Source: Flavobacteriales bacterium (GTDB taxonomy: Bacteria; Bacteroidota; Bacteroidia; Flavobacteriales_D; Parvicellaceae). From it: 26,865 nt of DNA. Every line of letters starts with the position of its first letter. The first letter of the stretch is position 1. The position numbers and the translations under genes were made by a program. The stretch covers positions 1 to 26,865 of the forward strand of contig JALTUD010000013.1 of the NCBI GenBank assembly GCA_027047735.1, in the 5' to 3' direction. The notes under the pieces are model-generated. The model worked only from the letters and a program-made list of their open reading frames with translations, had not been told where the DNA came from and did no database searches. This document shows, one piece after another, positions 1 through 6,489 of the stretch.

Positions 1-1704
1 GGAATAGCAATTAATGGAAATAATGAAATAATTAATACAGGAGATACAGATGCATCAGATGATTTTAGTGGTGATTATGCAGACTTAAATGGTGCACCTA
101 CTACGGTTAGTTCTTTTACGAATGATGCAGGATATATATCTTCAGAGGTGGATGCAGATACAACGAACGAGATTCAAACTTTATCTATTAGTGGAAATGT
201 AATCAGCATTTCTAATGGAAATAATATCACTCTACCTAACCAAACAGATGTAGATTTTCTAGAGGTTGGAACAGGTATGACTCCTAATAATATTCTAGAT
301 AATATTTACCATACAGGAAATATATCAATAGGTAAGATTACAACTCCTAATGCAAAGTTAGATATAGAAAATTCTGGTTCTGCTACTAGTTCTACTGCTA
401 ATACCGGGTTATTTATTACAAATAATAATACAAGTTCTACAGGTAAGGTTGGTGTTAAAACTTTAATTACGGGTACTTCAACAGGTGATAAATATTCTAT
501 TGTAAATACAATAGACGGAGGAGCTGACGGGAATATTTATGGTGTTGAAAATAATATTTCGAATACTAATAATTTTCCGCAATATGGTGTAGTCAATAGA
601 ATGTCAGGTTCAGGAAGCGGTAATCACTTTGCTACATCAAATATAATAACCGGTAGTGGTACAGGTAAACAATATGGGGTTAGAAATTATAATAGTAACT
701 CTGGAAATAATACGCAATATGGTGTTTATTCTGATATAAATGGTAGTGGTTCCGGAGTACATTATGGAAATTATACAACATTATCAGGAAGTGGTACAGG
801 TAAACAGGTAGGTACAAATAATGAGATTTCTAATACAGGAAATAATTATCAATATGGGACAATAAACATGTTAACCGGAACAGGTTCAGGTCAACATGTG
901 GGGATGTTCAGTTCTGTCAGTGGTTCCGGTACAGGGGTGCAATATGGAACTAGAGTGCTGGTAAATAATACAAGTGCTTCTTTACATTATGGAAATTATA
1001 CAGAAGTAAAAGATGGATCTGGATTACAATATGGTAATTATGTGAAAGTAAGAACAACCGGTAACTCTAGTGATAATTATGGTAATTACACCTATATTAA
1101 TGGAAGTGGCACAGGTAAGCAGTATTTAAATTATAATTTGATTAATACCAATACCGGGACAGGGACTAAATACGGTAACTATACCAAAATATTAAATAGT
1201 AAAGGAGAACAATACGGAACGTATAATTATATTTCTGGTACTACGAACTATAATAAATATGGAGTATATTCTGAAATAACGTCTGCATCGGGAGGGATTC
1301 ATTATGCAGTTTTTGGTAAAGCATTAAAGGCAGGAAGTTATGCCGGGTATTTTGATGGAGATGTTAAAGTTACGAAAGAATTACATGGGACTGAATCAGG
1401 TGACGCTGATATGAAGGCATATATTTATGGAGATATTAGTGGTACAAGTGGTACATTAGTTAGTTCTTGTAGTTCAGATGGTTATACACTTACAAAAGTA
1501 GGAACAGGACAGTATAAAATAACTTTCGATGTTCCCTTTAATTCTTTTTTTGAATATATAGTGGTGGTATCTTCACCAATGAATGGGACAGAATATGCTT
1601 ACTATGCATCTACTTTGCCTCAAAGTTTTAAGATAATAACTAAAAAACGTAGTAATGATAGTTATGAAGATAGTAGAGTAACATTCGTTGTATATAAAAA
1701 ATAA
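1..1704 (+). CDS. Repeat-rich surface / tail-fibre-like protein, 5' end outside window
   Basis: The frame is open from base 1 to the TAA at 1702-1704, so this is the C-terminal 567 residues of a longer protein; the GTG at 148 is internal and not a real start. The visible N-terminal part has tail-fibre-like phrases (YADLNGAPT, FTNDAGYIS, and an alternating ISGN..ISNGN strand segment). From about 403 to 1350 there are some 20 consecutive repeats of about 15 residues with the pattern YGxYxxIxGSGTGKQ, expected to form a beta-solenoid. A non-repetitive C-terminal domain of roughly 110 residues follows (1370-1704). There is no T9SS tail on this gene, but the next gene, 5 bases downstream, has one. 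Function is unknown; surface or extracellular structural protein is an inference from the repeats. Confidence 0.85.
   Translation, partial: GIAINGNNEIINTGDTDASDDFSGDYADLNGAPTTVSSFTNDAGYISSEVDADTTNEIQTLSISGNVISISNGNNITLPNQTDVDFLEVGTGMTPNNILDNIYHTGNISIGKITTPNAKLDIENSGSATSSTANTGLFITNNNTSSTGKVGVKTLITGTSTGDKYSIVNTIDGGADGNIYGVENNISNTNNFPQYGVVNRMSGSGSGNHFATSNIITGSGTGKQYGVRNYNSNSGNNTQYGVYSDINGSGSGVHYGNYTTLSGSGTGKQVGTNNEISNTGNNYQYGTINMLTGTGSGQHVGMFSSVSGSGTGVQYGTRVLVNNTSASLHYGNYTEVKDGSGLQYGNYVKVRTTGNSSDNYGNYTYINGSGTGKQYLNYNLINTNTGTGTKYGNYTKILNSKGEQYGTYNYISGTTNYNKYGVYSEITSASGGIHYAVFGKALKAGSYAGYFDGDVKVTKELHGTESGDADMKAYIYGDISGTSGTLVSSCSSDGYTLTKVGTGQYKITFDVPFNSFFEYIVVVSSPMNGTEYAYYASTLPQSFKIITKKRSNDSYEDSRVTFVVYKK
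403..1350 (+). repeat. Tandem 15-residue (45-bp) coding repeats with 45-residue super-period
   Basis: Breaking the translation before each Tyr-Gly gives about 20 rows of 14-16 residues. Each begins YG or VG, has small hydrophobic residues alternating in the middle, and ends in a Gly/Ser/Thr/Asn-rich turn closed by Q, H or K. In the central part the turns cycle in a fixed order (Asn-rich NNxQ, then GSGSGxH, then GSGTGKQ), so the true unit is 45 residues (135 bp), repeated about three times before the order decays. Confidence 0.85.
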
Positions 1705-1709
1705 GTACT

Positions 1710-2180
1710 ATGAAAAGAGCAAGTATATTAATCGCTTTGTTTATTGTTTATAGTGGTGTTTCGCAAACTACCCTTGTGAAAAGTTCTATAGATAATGGGG
1801 GAGCAACGGAAAAAGCAGGTACTACACAAATACTTTATACGATAGGGGAAAGTGTAGTTCAGGAACAGAGCAACGGAAATGGTCATTTATCCGAAGGATT
1901 TATTTCACCAAAACTGTTACGGAGCGTTGGTGTAAAAGAATTTTATCCACTAGAGGGAGTTTCTGTTTATCCCAATCCAACTATTGATTTTATAAATATA
2001 AGTTCAACAGAAGATGTTGTTATTCAAATTTATGATTACAAAGCTAAATTATTAATAACTAAATCGAGTCAAGGAAAAAATAGAACAACCATTGATTTGT
2101 CAAAGTATAGAAGAGGAATTTATATCGTTACTGTCAAAAATAAAGAAAAGGCGGAGGTGTTTAAAATCGTTAAAAATTAG
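1710..2180 (+). CDS. Small secreted protein with T9SS type A sorting domain
   Basis: 156 residues. It has an N-terminal signal peptide (MKRASILIALFIVYSGVSQ). The middle segment (GTTQILYTIGESVVQEQ...LSEGF) is a phrase common in small T9SS-exported Bacteroidota proteins. The last 75 residues are a type A C-terminal sorting domain: the VYPNPT motif near residue 86, the IYDYKAKLL strand, and the closing GIYIVTVKNKEKAEVFKIVKN. The family role is export across the outer membrane by the type IX system with removal of the tail. The ATG is 5 bases after the preceding stop, so the two genes are probably co-transcribed. Beyond the targeting signals there is almost no separate functional domain, so the cargo function is unknown. 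Confidence 0.88.
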   Translation: MKRASILIALFIVYSGVSQTTLVKSSIDNGGATEKAGTTQILYTIGESVVQEQSNGNGHLSEGFISPKLLRSVGVKEFYPLEGVSVYPNPTIDFINISSTEDVVIQIYDYKAKLLITKSSQGKNRTTIDLSKYRRGIYIVTVKNKEKAEVFKIVKN

Positions 2181-2335
2181 TAATTCTCGATGATTTGATT
2201 ACCCTATCAATCATAAAATACCGGTTTTAAAGTAATGAATGAAGTGAATATAGTCACTTTCTTAGGAGAGTATGTAAAGAGATGTATGTTAACTTTTGAT
2301 TTATTCTTAAAGCCGGTTCTTAAAACTCAATAATC
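2181..2335 (+). promoter_or_regulatory. Intergenic region with potential stem-loops
   Basis: 155 bases between two co-directional genes. A small hairpin pairs AAGTGA (2242-2247) with TCACTT (2254-2259). Around it, CCGGTTTTAAAG at 2221 and CTTAAAGCCGG near 2308-2318 can pair as an outer stem. It could be an untranslated leader of the downstream gene or a weak terminator. I see no clean promoter. Confidence 0.3.
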
Positions 2336-3889
2336 ATGAAATACACACTACTATTAATAACATTTTTTGTAGCTTCAATTGTTGTGTATGCACAACCTAG
2401 TGATGCGTCTGTAAAAGCTTTGGTTAGAAAACAATTTCCTAATGCTAAGGCTATAAAACTAGGTGGTTCTCACCAAGAAAAAAAGTATGAATATGGAGCT
2501 TGGGTGTTTTACTATACTCGAACTTTTAATGTAACGATACCAACCGAGTACCCGGGAATAACGATAGCTCATGATGGTGGAGCTGTTTTTACGAAAAGTG
2601 GAGGAAATTATAGCTTTCAAACGTATTCTGTTGGAGAAACTAAATTTTTAGGTGTACCTAAACCCGATTCAAAAGAAATTATTGCGTTTTTATCGGAAGA
2701 TAAGGAAAAGTTTTTAGGGAACTATCATTACAATAATATAGTGGGGGAAGTTTCTGAAATAACCATTCCTAATGATGTTAGGTATAATTGGCCAAATCTA
2801 CAAACAGTAGAACTGATAGTAAATGTTACTTATGCCGAAAAAATTTCTAATACAGAATTGCAAACAGCCAAACACACTTATGAAGTTGTACTTTATTCAG
2901 ATGGTTATAAAAAACCGTGGAACAAATTTGTTTCATTTGAGCAAAACAATATGCAACAAATTATTTCTACAAAAGAATACTCTCCTTATGAATTGGATAA
3001 AATGAAAACGTTGGCTGAAATTGACGAAATAAAGCAAGCAAAGAAAGCTCTTGGAGATTTGCCTAAAATTGAGGATGTACCAATATTTGAATCGGAGAAA
3101 CAACTGTTTTATTTTATTCATAATATAGCGATGACAAAAGATGCTAACACATTGAAATCGTATTTATATAAAACAATTGCTTCTTCAAATAAAGAAAGCG
3201 AGTACATCTTAAAACAATATGCTGATACTTGGGTTAAGTCGGTTGTAGATAATTTAGAGGTTTATAAAAAAACATATTGTAAATACCCAATTATAAAAGA
3301 AGAACAATATGGTCAGGTAGTTTTTTATGATAAGGAAAGAAGAAGAACATTGACCTATGTAGGAGAGAAAGAAGGAGATACATGGAAACTTAATTTTATT
3401 CGTTATTATCCTGCGAAAGAAGAGGATGTAGAAAGGTTGGAGTCAAATGCAGGACAATGTGGAGAGAAACCAAATTTAGAGGTAAGAAAGGAAAAAAAAT
3501 ACGATATAGGAGATGTTGTAAATGTAACTTTTTCAAACGGTGTATATCTAGGTGAAATTAACAGAAAAGACCCTAATTTTAGTAATCGTTATTATGTTAA
3601 ATTACTAGATGATGGTAGGGGATATTGGATGACAGAAGATAATTTATCGCCAGGAGAAAGGAAAACAGAAACAAAGAAAATAGGTAGCGTGTCAAACAAC
3701 AGTAAAACGTTATCAGAAAAAGCAAAATCAACAGAGTTTAAATCGGGTGATGCGGTAGAAATAGAAACTGCTAGTGGAAAAATGAAGGGAAAAGTAATTC
3801 GAAAAGTGGGTAATCGCTATCTTGTGAAATTTGATAATACTAGGTATCGAGATATGTGGGTGATGAAAGAACATTTATTAAAGCTATAG
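2336..3889 (+). CDS. Secreted protein of unknown function with two C-terminal SH3/Tudor-like modules
   Basis: 517 residues. The signal peptide ends near residue 20 (MKYTLLLITFFVASIVVYAQ). I do not recognise the large middle part (residues 25-370). The C-terminus has two related small beta modules: residues about 389-442 (YDIGDVVNVTFSNGVYLGEI...RYYVKLLDDG...WMTEDNL) and 468-517 (FKSGDAVEIETASGKMKGKV...NRYLVKFDNT...WVMKEHLLKL). Both follow the order G-D-x-V-x-V, a Gly turn, a strand with K/R-V, Y-x-V-K-x-D, then W-hydrophobic-x-E-x-L, as in Tudor/Agenet/SH3-like folds. There is no T9SS tail, so it is probably periplasmic or a lipid-free envelope protein. The fold assignment is an inference from the pattern; the ligand is unknown. 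Confidence 0.75.
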   Translation: MKYTLLLITFFVASIVVYAQPSDASVKALVRKQFPNAKAIKLGGSHQEKKYEYGAWVFYYTRTFNVTIPTEYPGITIAHDGGAVFTKSGGNYSFQTYSVGETKFLGVPKPDSKEIIAFLSEDKEKFLGNYHYNNIVGEVSEITIPNDVRYNWPNLQTVELIVNVTYAEKISNTELQTAKHTYEVVLYSDGYKKPWNKFVSFEQNNMQQIISTKEYSPYELDKMKTLAEIDEIKQAKKALGDLPKIEDVPIFESEKQLFYFIHNIAMTKDANTLKSYLYKTIASSNKESEYILKQYADTWVKSVVDNLEVYKKTYCKYPIIKEEQYGQVVFYDKERRRTLTYVGEKEGDTWKLNFIRYYPAKEEDVERLESNAGQCGEKPNLEVRKEKKYDIGDVVNVTFSNGVYLGEINRKDPNFSNRYYVKLLDDGRGYWMTEDNLSPGERKTETKKIGSVSNNSKTLSEKAKSTEFKSGDAVEIETASGKMKGKVIRKVGNRYLVKFDNTRYRDMWVMKEHLLKL

Positions 3890-3921
3890 TAAATGATCTT
3901 ATTCAAGTTAGTAAATCAAAG

Positions 3922-3960
3922 AAAAAAGGAGAGCAGTATTTGTTCTCCTTTTTTGTTTTT
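3922..3960 (+). terminator. Rho-independent terminator (possibly bidirectional)
   Basis: GGAGAGCA (3928-3935) pairs with TGTTCTCC (3941-3948) across a 5-base loop. An A-run upstream (3922-3927) and a T-run downstream (3949-3960) flank the stem. It lies 33 bases after the stop of the upstream secreted protein. Confidence 0.85.
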
Positions 3961-3962
3961 CC

Positions 3963-4439
3963 TATCGTCTCTAAAGAAACTAAAATTCATTTTCTTAGCA
4001 CTTTTTTTACAAACGTTAGGGATTATTAAGCGACTGTGAAAAAACAGTTGAGTTTTTGAGCTAACGTAAAAATTTCGACTATTTTGTAATTGATTGATTA
4101 TCAATATTCTATTTTTAAGTTAGTTGGAGTATCCCTGACATGAATAAAATAGAAATCATAAAGCGTTTTTATTTTCCTTATCCTTCTTCAAAATTCTTTT
4201 CCATAGCTGGAGCTATGCAAAAGAATTTTTCATCGTCTAAGAAAACTAAAATTCACTTTCTTTCTTCCAATTTTATCCACGTTAGGGATAGAACGGCGTG
4301 TTTGAACTCCTTTTGTGTTGTTGCGTATATGCAACACAAAAGAGTGAGTAGTGATAGCCCGACCATTACGGCGTTAAAAAGTAGTGTAGTGGGGGTAGTG
4401 CGAACGAAACTGCTTTTTTATGTCGTAATGGAAACGCCC
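3963..4439 (-). repeat. Dispersed intergenic repeat R1, copy A (with insertion)
   Basis: This is one of four copies; orientation is given as reading from the GGGCGTT end, which is on the minus strand here. The GGGCGTTTCC end is 11 bases past the stop of the GT-C gene (4451). Reading from it: long hairpin H1 (about 4374-4432), the GGTCGGGCTATC box (about 4354-4365), variable hairpin H2 (stem CTTTTGTGTTG), the ATCCCTAACGTG box (4278-4289), hairpin H3 (about 4193-4230) and a second GTTAGGGAT module at 4015-4023. In copies C and D the palindrome GTTAGGGAT/ATCCCTAAC has a loop of 3-4 bases; here 107 bases (4024-4130) sit in it. Without these the copy is about 370 bp, like C and D. Confidence 0.93.
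4024..4130. mobile_element. Insertion inside R1 copy A, possible IS remnant or MITE
   Basis: 107 bases separate GTTAGGGAT (4015-4023) from ATCCCTGAC (4131-4139), which are nearly contiguous in copies C and D. The insert begins with GCGACTGTGAAAAAAC and holds TTGATTATCA, a motif also present in the insertion of copy B. It encodes nothing. Its ends do not form convincing inverted repeats, so mobile origin is an inference. Confidence 0.4.
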
Positions 4440-4450
4440 AAATTACATAT

Positions 4451-5710
4451 TTATAAAAACCAAGCTTCTCTTACTTTACTGAAAAACGATTCCCACGTCC
4501 AGTAATCGCCATCCCACGGAGGAAAGTAGATAAACGTAAGCCGAAGATTCATATAGATAAATAAGACAATAACCACTTTACTAAAAGTAATGATGTGTTT
4601 GTTTTGTACAGAAAAGAGAAGATTTAAAGTATAGGCAAGAGGCAAGGATAAAAAACTGTAATATTCGATAAAGGCTCGATGACCAAAGGCACTTCCAAAC
4701 CACCAACACCACCACGACGCAAAAACATAATAAGCCAACAATAAAATAACGGATATTTTTAGTGCTTCTTTGTTACCTTTTTTAAGCTGTAATATGATAC
4801 CAACCAAACTTAAAGTAAGTAGAGGGGAGTAGATTAACCAACCGTTCTGATGGCTGAAAAGGACCTTTATCAGTTTCGGATGCGACCAATTAAAACTTTC
4901 GCCCATAGCTCCGTATGAAAACATTAAATAATTGCCCGATACCTCGTGCCAATAGCTAATTTGTAATATCAAAAACAAGCCAAGAATCATAAGTCCGCCA
5001 AAGACATAAACATAATTTTTTTTGATATTTTCCCCTACTGTTTTCCATTCTTCTCTTGAGGTAGGGATAAGAAAAAGAAGACCAAAAGCATTGTAAGGCT
5101 TAATAACCAAAATCAATCCGGAAATCAATCCGATAAGTAGTGTGTATTTACGGAAATTGCTAGGTCTGACCTGCGTATAAGCATAAATTAAAAGAGCAAA
5201 AACAAAGAAATTATACACATGCGACATTCCGTCCTCAAAAACAGAGTAATAAAATAAATTTGTACCGATATAAATAATTGAAATAGTCCAAAAAGCAATG
5301 TTTTTATCGGGAAATCTTCGTTTTATTTCATTATACAAAATCACCAAAGCAACGGAAAGGTAAAAAGACGATGCTCCTAAAACGGCCACCGCATACGGTA
5401 GTGTGTAACCATCGGTTGCATAACCCAATAACCACGCAAAAAGATGAGCAACAAGAAAAAACGGAGCAATCAAAACAGCAATTCCAAAACTAAAAACACT
5501 CAATGGATTACCATTTTCCAACGTATGCACATATCTGCTTGGAGTAAACGAACCATCTACAAAAAAAGTAGGCAACCATTGGTAGTATCCCAAAGAATCG
5601 GTATTGTGATTCAGAGCAAGAACAAAATTTTCTTGATGAATGATTAATCCTAAAATAAGGTTAAACATGAAGAACACAAGAAACAAATAATTACTTTTTA
5701 TTTTAAACAT
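4451..5710 (-). CDS. GT-C-like multispanning membrane protein, putative glycosyltransferase
   Basis: 419 residues, mostly hydrophobic, with about 10-11 predicted membrane segments. The N-terminus is one segment (MFKIKSNYLFLVFFMFNLILG), followed by an exposed loop with an acidic residue (HNTDSLGYYQW) where GT-C enzymes carry catalytic acidic residues. Other family-like phrases are EDGMSHVYNFF, SGLILVIKPYNAF, QNGWLIYSPLL and SWWCWWFGSAFGHRAF. GT-C proteins transfer sugars from lipid-linked donors at the outer face of the inner membrane; the donor and acceptor here cannot be told. It is a single gene facing away from its right-hand neighbour and convergent with the left one. Repeat R1 copies A and B lie on either side in inverted orientation. 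Confidence 0.72.
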   Translation of the reverse strand: MFKIKSNYLFLVFFMFNLILGLIIHQENFVLALNHNTDSLGYYQWLPTFFVDGSFTPSRYVHTLENGNPLSVFSFGIAVLIAPFFLVAHLFAWLLGYATDGYTLPYAVAVLGASSFYLSVALVILYNEIKRRFPDKNIAFWTISIIYIGTNLFYYSVFEDGMSHVYNFFVFALLIYAYTQVRPSNFRKYTLLIGLISGLILVIKPYNAFGLLFLIPTSREEWKTVGENIKKNYVYVFGGLMILGLFLILQISYWHEVSGNYLMFSYGAMGESFNWSHPKLIKVLFSHQNGWLIYSPLLTLSLVGIILQLKKGNKEALKISVILLLAYYVFASWWCWWFGSAFGHRAFIEYYSFLSLPLAYTLNLLFSVQNKHIITFSKVVIVLFIYMNLRLTFIYFPPWDGDYWTWESFFSKVREAWFL

Positions 5711-5761
5711 AGCATTAGTATAAAACTTTAAACCCTCAAACTTATCTATCGCATATTATCG

Positions 5762-5809
5762 ATAATGCACATTTTGACTTTTCATAACGAAATCTTTTGC
5801 AGGTTTAAG
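5762..5809 (+). repeat. Short dispersed repeat R2, copy 1
   Basis: This 48-base segment shares the blocks ATAATGCA, TTTGACTTTTCA, AACGAAATC and TTGC-G with copy 2 at 10730-10777 (opposite strand) and more loosely with copy 3 at 6348-6395. It lies in the predicted leader of the GT-C gene. A 12-base perfect palindrome (ATTATCGATAAT, about 5755-5766) overlaps its start. Confidence 0.65.
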
Positions 5810-5817
5810 CCTAAAAA

Positions 5818-5847
5818 CAAAGATAAAAGAAAATAGTTGTTAACTAA
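5818..5847 (-). promoter_or_regulatory. Predicted promoter of the GT-C gene
   Basis: On the minus strand, TATCTTTG (5818-5825) matches the Bacteroidota -7 element TAnnTTTG exactly. A near-match TTA to the -33 TTG lies 19 bases upstream (5845-5847). It predicts a leader of about 100 bases. Confidence 0.5.
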
Positions 5848-5867
5848 CTTTTTAAAGATATTGCTTA

Positions 5868-6158
5868 GGGCGTTCCCATTACGGCATAAAAAAGCAATTC
5901 CGTTTTACTACACTACTTTTCAACGCCGTAAAGGTCGGGCTATCCACTATATCTTTTGCCCTCCAAAAGGAGGGAGGGCAAAAGGATGCCGTTCCTATCC
6001 CTAACGCGAGTCTGTCTAAAAACCTAATTTACAATAAAATTACACGTTGATTATCAGTGTTTAAGAGTTATGTTTCTTTGTTTTTTAGACTGTCTGAAGC
6101 AGGTCAGTGCAAAGAAAACGGATTTTTTCTTTAGACGATGAAAAATTCCTTTGTATAT
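5868..6158 (+). repeat. Dispersed intergenic repeat R1, copy B (truncated, with MITE-like insertion)
   Basis: It starts with GGGCGTTCCC, followed by H1 (CCATTACGGC...GCCGTAA), GGTCGGGCTATC (5934-5945), and H2 with stem CTTTTGCCCTCC/GGAGGGCAAAAG. The ATCCCTAACGCG box is next. After an 87-base insertion the element resumes (GCAAAGAAAACGG...TTTAGACGATGAAAAA) and fades near 6158, so hairpin H3 and the second module are lost. The bases flanking H2 differ from copies A, C and D (CTATATCTTTT, AAAAGGATGCCG), so it is a divergent subtype. Confidence 0.9.
6009..6095. mobile_element. 87-bp MITE-like insertion in R1 copy B
   Basis: The ends are imperfect inverted repeats: AGTCTGTCTAAAAACC at 6009-6024 against the complement of GTTTTTTAGACTGTCT at 6080-6095 (13 of 16 positions match). 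It interrupts the R1 sequence between ATCCCTAACG and the GTGCAAAGAAAACGG segment that is nearly contiguous in copy D. It is non-coding and contains TTGATTATCA, as does the insertion in copy A. Ends with TGTCTnAAAA resemble those of several IS families; the parent IS is not identified. Confidence 0.55.
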
Positions 6159-6485
6159 ACTCATAATAATAAATTTATGAATCTTTCTTTTTTCCAAATA
6201 GTTCATTGCATTGAGCAAATCCCTAGCTAAGGAAATAAAAAATAAATAAGAATACTAAAAACATTTTATATCGTTTTTTTAGAAGATAAAACATATTAAT
6301 TATCAATGAAGTATTTAGATGTAATTAAAATTGTGCTAGACTAACACAAATACACATTTTGTCTATTCATAGCGAAAATGTTTACGGATTCAATGTAATA
6401 ACAGATTGGAAAAGCATATAACTACTCAAAAATAAAGACAAATGGATAAAAAAATATACTTTTACTTTTTTGTAAAATTGATATT
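6159..6485. other. AT-rich intergenic region upstream of the histidine kinase
   Basis: 327 bases without a real gene. It holds repeat R2 copy 3 (6348-6395) and a 15-codon reading frame just before the kinase start. I could not find a convincing TTG-N19-TAnnTTTG promoter, although one must exist for the kinase unless expression reads through. Confidence 0.5.
6348..6395 (+). repeat. Short dispersed repeat R2, copy 3 (diverged)
   Basis: Similar to copy 1: shared blocks are CACATTTTG, TTCATA, CGAAA and a following TTT. Identity by eye is clearly lower than between copies 1 and 2. It is in the same orientation as copy 1, so the two bracket R1 copy B. Confidence 0.5.
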
Positions 6486-6489
6486 GTGA
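6442..6489 (+). CDS. Possible 15-residue leader peptide overlapping the kinase start
   Basis: ATG at 6442 opens a 15-residue frame (MDKKIYFYFFVKLIL) whose TGA (6487-6489) overlaps the GTG start of the kinase (6486-6488) by the tetranucleotide GTGA. Such an overlap could couple translation to a weak GTG start. It may equally be chance in AT-rich DNA; there is no independent evidence of expression. Confidence 0.25.
   Translation: MDKKIYFYFFVKLIL

Noticed and set aside
148..150. GTG at 148 as start of the first gene
   Set aside because: The frame is open from base 1 with tail-fibre-like coding sequence upstream, so the gene begins outside the window.
403..1350. CRISPR array, suggested by regular repetition
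   Set aside because: The 45-base units are contiguous coding repeats without constant repeats and unique spacers, and no cas genes are present.
4140..4505. 121-residue open frame in R1 copy A, with similar frames in copy C (13089-13475) and copy D (24508-24768, minus), all containing HVRDRTACLNSF
   Set aside because: They lie inside the non-coding repeat, differ in start and end, and the copy D frame stops early at H2. Arm replacements in H2 and H3 follow base pairing rather than codon conservation. Similarity comes from the DNA repeat.
3963..6158. Intact composite transposon around the GT-C gene
   Set aside because: No transposase or integrase is present, the two R1 copies differ in subtype and completeness, and I see no target-site duplication. 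Only the geometry is suggestive.
6220..6245. Remnant of the second R1 module after copy B (AAATCCCTAGCTAAGG)
   Set aside because: The match to ATCCCTAACG is short and no adjoining R1 sequence can be aligned, so chance cannot be excluded.
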